Made by a program: the position numbers and the translations under genes. A stretch of DNA of 64,000 nt, taken from the NCBI GenBank assembly GCA_013400975.1, contig WBMZ01000392.1, positions 1 to 64,000 of the forward strand. The letters are read 5' to 3'. Positions 24,931-36,500 of the stretch are shown in pieces. Position 1 is the stretch's first letter; the number at the start of each line of letters is the position of its first letter. The DNA comes from Atrichornis clamosus. Its lineage: Eukaryota; Chordata; Aves; Passeriformes; Menuridae. Under the pieces are notes generated by a model. That model made no database searches, was not told the DNA's origin, and saw only the letters and a program-made list of their open reading frames with translations.

Positions 24931-26285
24931 TAAAAAAGATTTATGTTGAATTCAGGACCTGATTTTGGGTGTATTCCAAATGTGAAGTGGCCCATTTTCA
25001 TCACGGAAAAATATCTTGAGCCTTATGATATAATGCCCAAAGATCCTAAAATATGCAATATCTCAGTCCTGTAACAATTTACATGAGTGCTGTGCACATA
25101 GTTCTACTGACTCAACAGGACACTTCCCAGTGCAAAAAGGGGTGGTGAGACCATTTATCCTTAGCTGGGAGTGAAGTACCATGTTTGTTGTCTTTGCTAC
25201 TGTCCTCCCCTGATGACAGGGGCCCATCGCACCACCTGTGTAACTGAGTGTCTTAGAGACAAAACATACACTCTCTCAGATAAATACTGTTTAGTACGTA
25301 GTTGAATTTGAGCTGGGCCTGTATTATCACCACTGCTACTTTCTATCTTATCAGGAAAGCTCCCTAAATAAGCTACTGCTCTATCTGCTCACATGTGAAG
25401 AAAAAAGACCAGTCAATTTTCTTTCAGTGCAGTGTGCCCTGCAACCTTTAACACAAGGGTCACAATAAAGTGGTACAACAGAGTAAGAAAAAGGCAATGG
25501 AAAAGGCAGCCACTTCCTACTTTGCAGCATTTATGCTACGGGTCCCTAGAGTAATAGAGGGACTTAATCAAGGGAGATGAAAAACACTCTAACCTTAAAT
25601 CCAGAAATATACTTTATTTGCTGTTATTATTAGTGGCAATTACAAGGATGTAACAGCCATTATTGTGATTTGTGCTGTAGTTTAGTAATGCACTCTCAGT
25701 TAACATCTTTGGTTCAGAGGCTTTCATGCAGTTTGTCAGAGCCCAGCATCCACCACCCCTGTGCATGGGGTCGAAGGTTAATCTCAGAGGCTGTCCCTAA
25801 GCTCCCTCTGTAGTCAATGGAGCATGACAAGTCCATTCAGACGGTGATTCAGACTAGAGGGCTAATTTAGCAAATCTGAAAGCTGTCATAAAGGGCCTCT
25901 TTCCTTGCTAGATGCTGAGGTAGTTTAGGGAAATTAAGTGTATGAGTCTGACCAGAGTTTTGCTTGGTAGTTTGCCCTTCCAATGAGGTTGCAAGCTGCA
26001 AAACTGGAGGCCAGCACTTCAAAAGTGTTTAGGAATTTAATAAATAAAGTGTTTTAACAGCTTTGAGTACAGGGACCAGAACATGTAAAAGGTAAGTGGG
26101 CTACAGCCATGGACTATGGCAGCGAAGGATTGGATATGAAGTCCCAGTGCAAAACTGCCTTGTCAGATGGAAGGACTGCCCACACAGCACAGCTGAGAGG
26201 GACCAGAGAGTGGGAGAAAGGTGATAGTGCAGAGCTCCCTTCCTCCTCCTTGGCCCTGACATTGGTTTAGAGGAGAGAGGAGACA
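24931..26285. other. Intergenic sequence, no recognised gene
   Basis: Nothing recognisable was found on either strand. A strong donor-like sequence (AAAAG|GTAAGT) occurs at about 26087-26096, roughly 200 bases before the CpG-dense cluster, with a weak acceptor 30-40 bases upstream. No coding frame is associated with it. Confidence 0.55.
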
Positions 26286-26475
26286 AAGTCCCCGCTTTTG
26301 TTCGCTTTGCCTGAGCTGAGGGAGGGAGGGAGGCCGGGCCCGTGCGCCCCGCCGAGCTGCGGGTCCTTTGTGCCACACAGCAGGTGTGAGGGGAAGCTCC
26401 TGTCCCCGGGTGAATGCCTGTGTGCGTGTGCATGCCCCCGCTTCTTTCATGACTGCGCTGGGAACCGGGGCGAAG
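26286..26475. promoter_or_regulatory. Small CpG-dense cluster, possible orphan CpG island
   Basis: About 14 CpG dinucleotides fall within roughly 180 bases (26291-26472), with GC-rich blocks such as GGCCGGGCCCGTGCGCCCCG. The rest of the intergenic region is strongly CpG-depleted. Vertebrate CpG clusters that escape decay are often unmethylated promoters or enhancers. It is about 11 kb beyond the PTN stop, and neither PTN nor the expected neighbour CHRM2 has its promoter here, so any activity would belong to an unannotated transcript or a distal element. It is shorter than classical island criteria, and no TATA box or first exon is evident. Confidence 0.4.
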
Positions 26476-27074
26476 CCACATTTCTCAACAGCAGGCCAGT
26501 AATTCCTGGAAACAAGCAGGCACAGGAAGGGGCCGTGGAGTGAGAATGGGGATGGTTTGGGAATAGCTCTGCAGGACCACTCCTTATCTCGTTTTTCCCA
26601 TTGACAGATTTAGGGCTTCATCCCACAAGGCGATCAGCGTCTCCTGAGAGACCTCAAACCAGTATCTTAAATACTTTTCTCCGTGAAGAGCTCATCTGGA
26701 CAAAAAATCTCTTTTAAATTGTTCAGTTGAAAGGGGCTACATAAACTTAAAATAATCACAGCACCCAGAGACCACTCCGATGCACACCCCAGTTCCCCAC
26801 TTGCTCTGTGTTTGACACGAGTGAGCTGCTGCCAGCCTGGTGTTCTTCCCCCCATGCCCAGATCAGCAGCTGCAATGACAGCAGCTCTAAGCCAAATGCC
26901 TGGTGTGTGGGAGCCTCTGCCAGGACAAAACCATGTATTTAGCTCTCTGCAGCAGTGCCAGGTGGGAGGTGTGAATGCCAGGGAGAGGAGGCCTGGGGCT
27001 GCAGCTGGCTGGCTATGCTATTGATCCAGAGGGTCAGGAGCTGTCAGGGAGCTTCAGAAAAACAGAATTAAGCG

Positions 27075-27170
27075 TGTAGAACCAGAGAATCATTGGGGTT
27101 AGAAAATACCTTTTATATCATCAAGTCCAACCATTAACCTGGAAATGCCAAGCCCATGACTTAGAGCAGA
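27075..27170 (-). mobile_element. CR1 LINE 3' end, antisense, degraded
   Basis: The plus strand reads AATCATTGGGGTTAG, then ATCATCAAGTCCAACC, then ATTAACCTGG...TGCCAAG, which is the reverse complement of a CR1 3' terminus of the ...GGTTGGACTTGATGATC... type. Only about 95 bases remain and substitutions are frequent, suggesting an older copy. It abuts a sense-oriented CR1 copy 55 bases downstream. Confidence 0.75.
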
Positions 27171-27224
27171 AGGGTTGGAGTGATGAATTTGCCATATACT
27201 CTTAGTACTTAAAGTAAGCCTATA

Positions 27225-27531
27225 AAAAAGGGAGAGAGTGACTTTTTGCACAGGTCAGGTGGGAATGGTTTTAAACTAAAAGAGGGGAGATTTAGATTAG
27301 ATGTTAGGAAGAAATTCTTTACTCAGAAGGTGGTGAGACACTAGAACAGATTGCCCAGAGAGGCTGTGGATGGCCCACCCCTGGGAGTCTTTAAGGCCAG
27401 GTTGGATGAGGCTCTGAGCAATCTGATCTAGTGGAAGGTGTCCCTGCACATGGCAGGGAGGATGGGACCAGATGATTTTTGTTAATTTTTAAGGTCCCTT
27501 CCAACACAAATCATTCTCTGATTCTATAATT
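27225..27531 (+). mobile_element. CR1 LINE 3' end, about 300 bp, well preserved
   Basis: This is a clear sense-strand CR1 3' region. It contains TGGTTTTAAACTAAAAGAGG, GGAGATTTAGATTAGATGTT, TTGCCCAGAGAGGCTGTGGA, GGCCAGGTTGGATGAGGCTC, TCTAGTGGAAGGTGTCCCTG and TTAAGGTCCCTTCCAACAC, ending in an ATTCTCTGATTCTATAA-type terminus. It lacks the reverse transcriptase region and so is 5'-truncated. It appears to be the best preserved CR1 fragment in the window. Confidence 0.92.
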
Positions 27532-30500
27532 TCTGACATGGTGGTTTGCCTGACAGCCAAATCATGTCATCTTAGAAAAGAAAGGCTGAACTTGCTTCTA
27601 AATTCAAGTTTTTCAATGTGCTTTTAGAAATCTAGACAAATAAAAGAATAATCTTATATTCTTTTTCATAGCAGATACTGCAGGTCAGGCCGTGAGCATT
27701 ACTGCCCCCAGGGATCAAACCTGGAGCCATTGGACCTAAAACATGTGCTGAACTAAGGGGCCCATCCCCCAGGTGTGGTGAAGCACTCAGGACTACGTCC
27801 AGATAGCCCAAAATCTTCCTGTGTTTCTGAGAAGAGTATTGCCTGCTGATTGGGCTCTTCTTCTCAGTTGGGCAAGACTGACCTGGTCTCTGACCTGTGA
27901 AATCAATGGATCCCATGGATCTCTTGACAGGACTAGACAGACAGTCCAGATTTTCAGGGATATTGGAGACGAAAAAAAACCATACGAAAAGGACAGCACA
28001 CAAATATTCCCACCAGAAATGGGTACAACCAAAGATTAAACTGCCTTTAGGCATGCAGAGACTCTTTATACATATTCGCAGAAAAAGAATTGCATGTATA
28101 AGAATCTGAATTTTTGTATTACCAACCAGCATGTAATTTAGGAAGTACTAAACTAACATTCCTAGAAGTCCCAACTTTCTATTTGAAAAAAGTTATTGAC
28201 ATTGAACCTCAGCCATACTGCAGGAACAGAGTTGAGCAATTTCTAGATGTGATTGGTCATTTGCAGTCACTCCACCACAGTGACAAAAGGGATAACGTCT
28301 ATCTACACTGAAAAGTGAGCTTGAATTAGGCAAGGAAAGGACTAAATGAGAAATTTTGAATAAACACTGGATAAGAAAGGTGAAAGATTCACAGTGAAGT
28401 GCACAAAGAAAATGAGCCACAAGAAAACAAAACTTTTAAGCTTTGTTCATAGTTTGGAGAAGGTTTTTCCTGGCAAGTTGTAGAGATGACAGGATAAGTT
28501 TTCTTCCCACGTTAAATTAGTGCTTGCAGTGCACACCCTGGCCTCTTGCCAGGGAAGGCATCTCTGTCTGAGGAGTTTGTTTTCATAGTCTGCCAGGTAG
28601 GCTTGCAAAACAGCACTCATAAAATTAGACAGACTAGTGCTCAAAACAGCTAACAGCTCTGCATCAAGAGATTTTAAAGGGCAGGAGAATGGATTGCAGG
28701 TACCTTTTGGCTTGGAAGGAAAAGCTGAAATTAACTCTCTTTTTTAGCCTCATTTATTGTTGTGAACAGCAAGCAAAATGTGAACATGCCATGTTCATAC
28801 CTTGCCAAGAGCTTAGGGACTTCAGCTCACATCTCTGGTGAGAGACCTCTGCTCAGACTCTCTGCTCTCTGTCAAAGCACATTATGCCTCTTCAAGCTAC
28901 TTGCTTTCTAATCTTCACCTCATCAGAAGAGCTGGCTCCAAGACATATTTAACAGTCATGGGACGGAGCTAAAGGCTTTTCTCCACTCATTGGCTTTCTA
29001 TGTGTGAATTCTTTTAATTAAAACCTTCCATACTCCTTTTTTAATTGCTTGAATGTTGAAACTATTTAGAAGGAAATCTGAATATTTTTTTTTACTATGA
29101 AATGAAAGGAAAGATAGTCCCTGAACAGAGAGCTAACACAAGTTGTTTTTCAAAAAATCTGGTCTGGAAGAGCCCTGAGCCCTGCTTCAGATAGGTATCC
29201 TCCCTCATAATGACTCTTGGCCCTCTGTGAAATGCCTGGGTTTGACCTAATCCTGGATATTCTTTACCCAACTGCAGCATCCCAGGGGCAGAACACCCTC
29301 CAAGAGGCATCATGTTTACAACCACCACTTGGAACAGCTTTTATCTCCATTTCTCTGCAAGAGTGGGCTGTAAAGAAATGAGGTGGGATGGTGAAGAGAA
29401 ACATAATTGATATTTTTAGCCTTTATTTCTTTATCAACTCTTTGTGTTGATGACCTGCAGAGTTCGTTTTCTATCTGGCCCAGGTGGAGCATGCATTGCA
29501 GCTGACTGTTTTACCCCACGTTTATGCAGGTCATACTTTTTAAATATACATATATAAATTTCAATATGTAACCTATATCTAAATGTATTTTTACGTGGAT
29601 TATTTGTGCATTTTGTGGGTTCTCTATTGAAAACCTAGTGTATTCTTAAGTTGTAGAACTGTTTCTATTCAGGTTGTTATCATAGTTCAAGACCCAAACA
29701 GGTTCAAAGAGTGATTGGACAAATTAATAAGAAAAAAATCCCAAACCATTTTGTACTGATAAATGCAAAGCTGCTGTCTGTAACTTGGGAAATCTCCAAG
29801 ATGCAGATGTTAAGTTGGCAGCAGACATGAATCAGGATTTGAGAGGCTGCCTTCCTTGTCCTGACCTTATTCTTTTCCCTGATGCCACTGGTCACTGTCT
29901 GTATTGACAACTCTAAAGGCAGGGATAATGCTTGACCTCTACAACTTCTTCACAGTACCAGCCTCACCAGGCAAAACGAGGCAAAGAAATAGCAGATAAA
30001 CCAAAGGTGTTGTGGGACAATAACCAAAAAAAGAGAAAGGCGTGAGACCACTAGACATTCTGGACATGTAGAGGCAGCACACAGAGCTTGCTGGACTTCA
30101 GCTCCCACCTGGTTGTCTGTCCTCATTTTTTTGGTAATGCTTCCAATGTTTAACTGTAAGACATTGAGTCTTGCATTGCAACATACATTAAACAACATTT
30201 CCTGCTGTTTCCCTGCAACAGCAATCTGGTGTCAGTGAGCACAGTGAAATAGAGCTCAAGGAGAGCAAAGAGAGCAGAGAGCCCAGAGGCACCAGTGCCC
30301 AGAGGCACTCCCAGGGAGCCTGGTAGTGTGTCCTGCTGCTGCGGAGCACGAAGGTGAGGGCTGCTGCCATCCTTTCATGTCTTCTGCCCTCCTCATCTCT
30401 GGAGCCTTGCCACAGGCTTGAGTAAAGCCTGAAATGTCATGTATCAATCCTATGTTAGTGCTTTTAAGCTGTAATATTTATTCTATATTCCTTATTTAAA

Positions 30501-33500
30501 ATATTTTTTAAATAAGCTGATAATTCTCACAATTTTTTTGTTTTGATCATACTCTTCTTTGGTCATGCTCTCTTGTTCCTGAACAGCTCCTACATGCTGT
30601 TCTACATGGATGCTTTCATTACTGGAAGCTAATTGCAAGCATTTTGCTGCAGGGATTTGTTATGTGACATCTTCTGCTGCATTGGTGGCTTTTCAGCTAT
30701 ACACATGCACTGTGGAATGAGCTCAGCCTCTGTCCCTAAGTGAGTCTGTAAAACTATTAGAATTGCCTTGTTGGCAGAAATGACAACATTTTCAGACTGA
30801 AAAAATGACATAGATGAGCTATTTATTCTGACATTTTTTTGTCAGCAAACCACACGGCTGGATCCTTTCCAGAGAGCTAAGAGAAAAAGGGCATCTGTGC
30901 ATTCAGAGGCAACCCACTTATAATCTGAATTACTATTACTGGAAGACATTTTGCACTTGATTTAATGAGAGTTTTTGGTTTTATCTGGGGCTCCATGACT
31001 TTTTGCTTTTGGCTAAATTTCCACTGAGCTACATGGAAGCCTGATAATCAGAGGAATTGAACCATCATGCCCTCATTTTCAACAGTTACAAAATTCTTTA
31101 TTTGAAGCTGGGAAATTTCAGTAACAGGTGAACACCCCTGTACAGATAATTATTTTCCATACTCTGAAATACAAACTGGAAGGTTGTCTTTCTGCCAAGA
31201 GAATGTGCTTATCTATTTTTATTTTCCTGTAGTGTAGTTGTAATTTGAACCTGTTTATAAAGTGTTAGCATGTACTCTGAATGCAAACCAGCCATTGCTG
31301 ATGGGCTGGTATGTTCTGTGACCCCATGAGCAAACAATAAAATCGTACTACTCTGTACGTATATTGCTGAAGAGAACATAAACTTTCCAGGAAAGTGAAA
31401 AAATCCATGCGATTCAGGGGACTAGTAATAAATTGAAGTTTTTCTCTTCAGTCATGGCTAATTTAAACAGTTGGCCTATCATGCAAGTGAACTTGATCAA
31501 AAGACACATTGTTAACTTATGATTTGGTCTCCACCTATTTCTATCTTGAATACATCGTTACTGAATATTTTCATTACTCCCATTCTTTACATTGTCATGC
31601 AATTTTCAAGACAGAGCGCACTCCATGAATTTATCCCCTCCCATTGTTGTAGCTGTGAAAACACATTTCCAGCTTTTAGCTGTCTCTGCTCTTTGAGATG
31701 TCTTCCTTCTGCAAACACACTGACACCAAGACGGTCCGCTGTGATTTCCCAGGCATCCAGCAGGAAGCCCAAGGGCGGACTGCCTTTCCCAGCAGAACCA
31801 TCATCTCCTCCATGCAAGGAAAAGGCTAGAAAAAGGTCATTTACTAGGTGGACTAGATGTTTTGGTGCCAGACAGACTGTGCTTGTTGTGCAGGTGCGAG
31901 ACCTGTCTTTTGATTTTCCAAAGGGGCCCTGGCAGATGGTTCAGTGCCTTGCATGGTCACTGCTCAGGGCAGCCTCTGGCTGGGACAGCTTCATGCTTTC
32001 TTTTACTCCTTCTGGTCCTCCCTGATCTGGCAGCGCTTGTTGCCGAGCTCTTGTTGCTTGGCCACCTTCAGGAATTTCCTGCTGTACTTGCCATCAGGTA
32101 ATGTGGTCCCTTGCATCCCTTTTTTGCATCTGTCACAGTATTATCCCTTGCCGTTTTTACTGGAAAATCCAGTGAAGATTGAGACAGTGTTGGGGGAAAA
32201 ACAGGACTGCAAGTCATTGTATTGTGCTATTAAAGCCTTTGGTAAGTGAGGACAAATCCTACCTTATGGACTATGTAAAGAAACCCCACACTACCATCCT
32301 AGGCACTTTGCTTTACTCAATGTCTTTTTCCCATCCTAATGTCATTTGATTCTGACGTTTATACCAGGGGAATAACAAAAAAGCTTTCTCTGTATATTCT
32401 CCTAAAGCTACATCCTCTATGAGCAGTTAGATTGGAGTCCAGACAGATTGCCCTGGGACACTAATTAATGCAGAACATTTACTGACATTACATCACATCA
32501 AAACCAATTACACTTCCATTACACTCATCTACTTTACCCCTTCCTGTATATGTGCATGTTGAATCCAGTCCATATTTAATTTGGGAATGGATTAGCTAAT
32601 GAGGTGGTAGAATCAGTTACTAGCCTGGCAGCAAGGCAGTGAAAGCCATCCAGCAAACACTTTCTGATTTGGAAGTTTCCTCTGAAGGGCATCAAAGAAA
32701 AAAGAAGCTGGAGCAGGGCCTCTTCGTTAATCCAGCTTCCCTTAGGAATGGTTTGACCATAGTTCCCGCATGCTGTGAATTTTCTTCCTTTTCTTCTATT
32801 TCATGGTGGTGTGGGGTGATTGAAAGAACAGCTATTGAGAAAACAGCATTTGTGCAATAACTATTCCAGGATAGAGAAAAGGTTTACATCTGCACAAACT
32901 AAATCCAGGAAAACCTGCTTTAGTAAAAAAGCAAATATTCTGGGATCAAAGTGATGATCCAAAAATATTCTGTCAGTGGAATTGTTCTGGAATAATTCTA
33001 TTTCTGTACCTAATGCCGTTTGCAGGTCTGTTTACGTAATTTTTACACAGGAGCAGAAACCGAGCTTGCAGCATCCACAGCCAAGAAAACATGCAGTGCA
33101 TCAAGGAGCTCTGTGTCCCACTTGCTGGAAAAGAGCACACACTGGTAATTAAACGTGAAGCTCACAGTTCTCGACAGGGAGAGGAATCTGTTAGAGAGGA
33201 AAGGATACTCAGTGCTACTGGAGAAGGAACAGAAACGAGCCTGGCTTCAGCTGGAACAAGGAGAGCAGAAGGGGTGGTGGCTTCCATCACAATAAAAGAG
33301 CTCTGAAGGCCACACAGGTACCGGAACACACTTGGTTTGAAGGGAATCTCCCTGTGCAGCAGAATGTGCAGTTCCAACACTGTCAGAGCCTGTGTTGAGC
33401 TGTGTTAAGAGCAAGAAGGAAGGCAAAGCTGTGGAAAGCTGCAGCATGGACTAGTGTTGGGGTGGTTTGTGCTGGCATCACTTCACGAGAGCCAGGAGGA

Positions 33501-36500
33501 CTGAATAGGCTTGGAGGAGTTGAGCACGTTTGGGTCAGCAAGACTTCTCTATTGTAAAGTTGTGTGTCATTAAGAAATGAATTTTGAAAATACTTTAAAA
33601 GTAACAAAACTAGAAAGTCTGTGTTTTGCCAGCAATGCTACTAATTCAATGGACTGACAGGAGGGAAGAAAAAAGAATGGTGTGGGTGCTGTTACATCAG
33701 CAATATTTTATTTGCTGCTTAGTGTTACTGTTATACACTTTGGCCAGGCTGTGGTTGGTGCCTGGCTTTTTGAGCAGTGACAACTGTTAGGTTCAGCTGT
33801 ATCTAAAGTGCACAATCAAGACCATTTTAAAAATTGACAGCTGATTTTAATAGCTTGTAGATTTCAATCATGAAGGGAAGAGCAAACAAAATCTTTTCTG
33901 CTAATAATATTTACACAAGTCCTAAAGCAGGCTATTTTATCCTTTCCTCCAGTCAAGATAAAATAAACCAAACCAGACTGTCCAAAGAAGGGAAGAATGA
34001 AAGAGCTTTTTGTCCAGGTTCATCCTTCCTGTTCTCCACCTCCTATTCTCTACAGCAAAAAATTGATTGAATCATGAAAGATGGGAAATCCAGCATCACA
34101 GATTACAAGGATATGCAGCACGTCCAATTGCTTTATCAGGAGACAGAACTGCCTTCTAGTCACAGCTCCAGCCGCCCTTTCAGAGCCCTGTTAACAACAA
34201 CCCGGCTGAGCACGGCAGCTTGACAGGCCTGGGCTGATCCCTATTGTTTGGCTGCTGCTTTTCATCCCAGCTGCCATCACTCTGCTCTTTGGCTGCTGTG
34301 AGTGGCACCGTGCAAGGGCCGTGCTTTAAAGCAGAGGAGCTTTCTGAGGTGAAGTGGCGTGAAGCTTCACAGATGAGGATTTAAAGAAGTGGTAGTCACA
34401 AAATGAAGAGATTGAAATTATAATCCTTGCACCAGTGTGAATTGGGCCACGAATCCAACACACGGCAGGAGATGGTGCAAAGAGGAAAAGGAGTCACTGT
34501 AGTGCAGAGTTCAAGTCTCATATATTTTTCATTATATGAAACCTTTATTTTTCTTTATAGATGAACACAGCTTGCCAAGGGGTGAGTATCTTCTGTTTCA
34601 AATTTAGTGCTTTTAGCTCTTCAACTCTAACATCGTACTGAATTTTTGTTTTATTTCAAAATGAGTTACATGGGTAGGAGTGAATATATGTGTGTGATGC
34701 TCTTCAGTAAAATGTGGTTTTGCCCTTTGCAACTATCAAATGGATATCTGAGACAATTTTAATCATAATATCTTATGGACTGGCCAAAGGTTCATGCAGT
34801 TCTTCAGCTACACTATTGCATGGATTTACTTAGTGTGTGTCTCTGTTTATAACATTGGTTATAAACAGGCTGCCACTGGTACCTGATCTACGAGGTATCT
34901 TAGAGGATCTTACATGGCTTAGAGGTTACTGAGTTGTATTACAGTCCATGCAGGTGTGAGCATGCACTAAATGCAAATCACTGAATTACAGTGCAGTATG
35001 AGCCAAAAACAGCAGTAATAAAGGGATTTGGCAGTAGGCATAGAAAGGACAGTATGAGTTCTGGATATTGCAAAGATTTCTAAGATGCTGGGGAAACAGC
35101 AGCCACAGCTATTAACAACAATCTAAATACAAGTCTGTGAAAGTGAGAGAAGACAGCACAGAAGCTTCTGCTATTGTTAATCACTGTAGAGCTGGAGCAG
35201 GGAAGGCAGGGAATTCTGGTTTGTTGGATTTGAATGCATGGAGGAACTTGGAGCTGTGACAGTCTGTGAGGGCACCTTGCCACAGTGTGCCTTACACTTT
35301 GCCCTTCCAAGGTCATATTTAAAACTGTAGTGTATGAAAGCACTTGCTAGGAAGCCAATGAGATTTAAAAGCAGTCCAAAAACATTCAAGCTACTTTCAG
35401 CCCTGGTTCAAAATGGCCAGTGTGCCCAGCCCATCACCAAGCAACTCGGGAGTACACGGGGCTTTTTAATGCAAGGCATTTTAGCACAATCCAAAGATGC
35501 TGTCATGACACATGCCAGCAGTGATTCACTGCCTCTCAGCTACCACGTGATTACCTACCCCCATACATTCTCCCTAATTATTGCTTTCTTAAAAAGAAAA
35601 AAATCATTGTATTCTTATCTTTCCCATATAAAATCATCAACTTGTAAAAAAAAAAAAGATGACCTGGAAAAAAATTTGTCTCCTTTTCCCCTTGTCTGGC
35701 TTCTTTCAAACGGAGCTATGCAAAGCTCCAGTGCAGCCTGACAAGTCCTAAGTGCTGAGATTTCACAGACATTGAGAGAACAGTGGTAGGAGGGAGCAGG
35801 GGAATTGTTCCTGTAAGGGTTTTGCTGCAAGCTGCTGCATTCTGCAGGGGCTCTCACAGACACCTTGCAATTCAGGGAGGGCAAGCAGCTAAAATGGAGC
35901 ACAGGGAGTCACATTCAACAGGAAAGCAATGCATGTAGGAATAGAAAAATATGATGGTAAGAAAAATAAGGTGTAAGAAAAGCTGCTGATTTAAACAGCC
36001 AAAGAAGTGAAAACTTATTTCTGTAATGAGACTTGCCTCTGGAAAGGAAGCAGAAGGTCCTTGAGTCTTTATTTGGTGTGCTTTATTTTGAGGCAGAGGA
36101 CTTATTTTACTGACTGAAACTGGATTGAAGGATTACTGTGCTACAAGGAGGCCATCTGTCCATAACTGCATTAGACATGATAATGTTCTTTTCTTCACAG
36201 CTATTAATACCATGGCTCCAGTTGGCCTGCTCCTCTGCATCGTCTGCCTGGATCTGCCTGGTAAACAGGCGCTAGAAGAGACTGCTCTATTCCTAAGATA
36301 AAAATATTGTACTGAGTCTAAACACTCCCACTGCAGAGTTACTGAAGTGAAGGGGACTTCTCTCTTTTGCCATGCAAGATGCAAACCCCTGATAGTTGGA
36401 AAGTGTCGTAGGTCAATGTCCAGCAGCAGAACCGGACCTCTTTTCCCTGGTGGTGTCATGCAGACATTCACTGCATCATGACAGCACTAGGTCAGGGCAG

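Noticed and set aside
27632..28132. 166-codon minus-strand open frame
   Set aside because: No recognisable motif, and there is an overlapping open frame in another phase. Treated as chance.
31519..32025. 168-codon plus-strand open frame, the longest seen
   Set aside because: No domain or family signature and no supporting splice or promoter context. Its length is within chance expectation for six frames.
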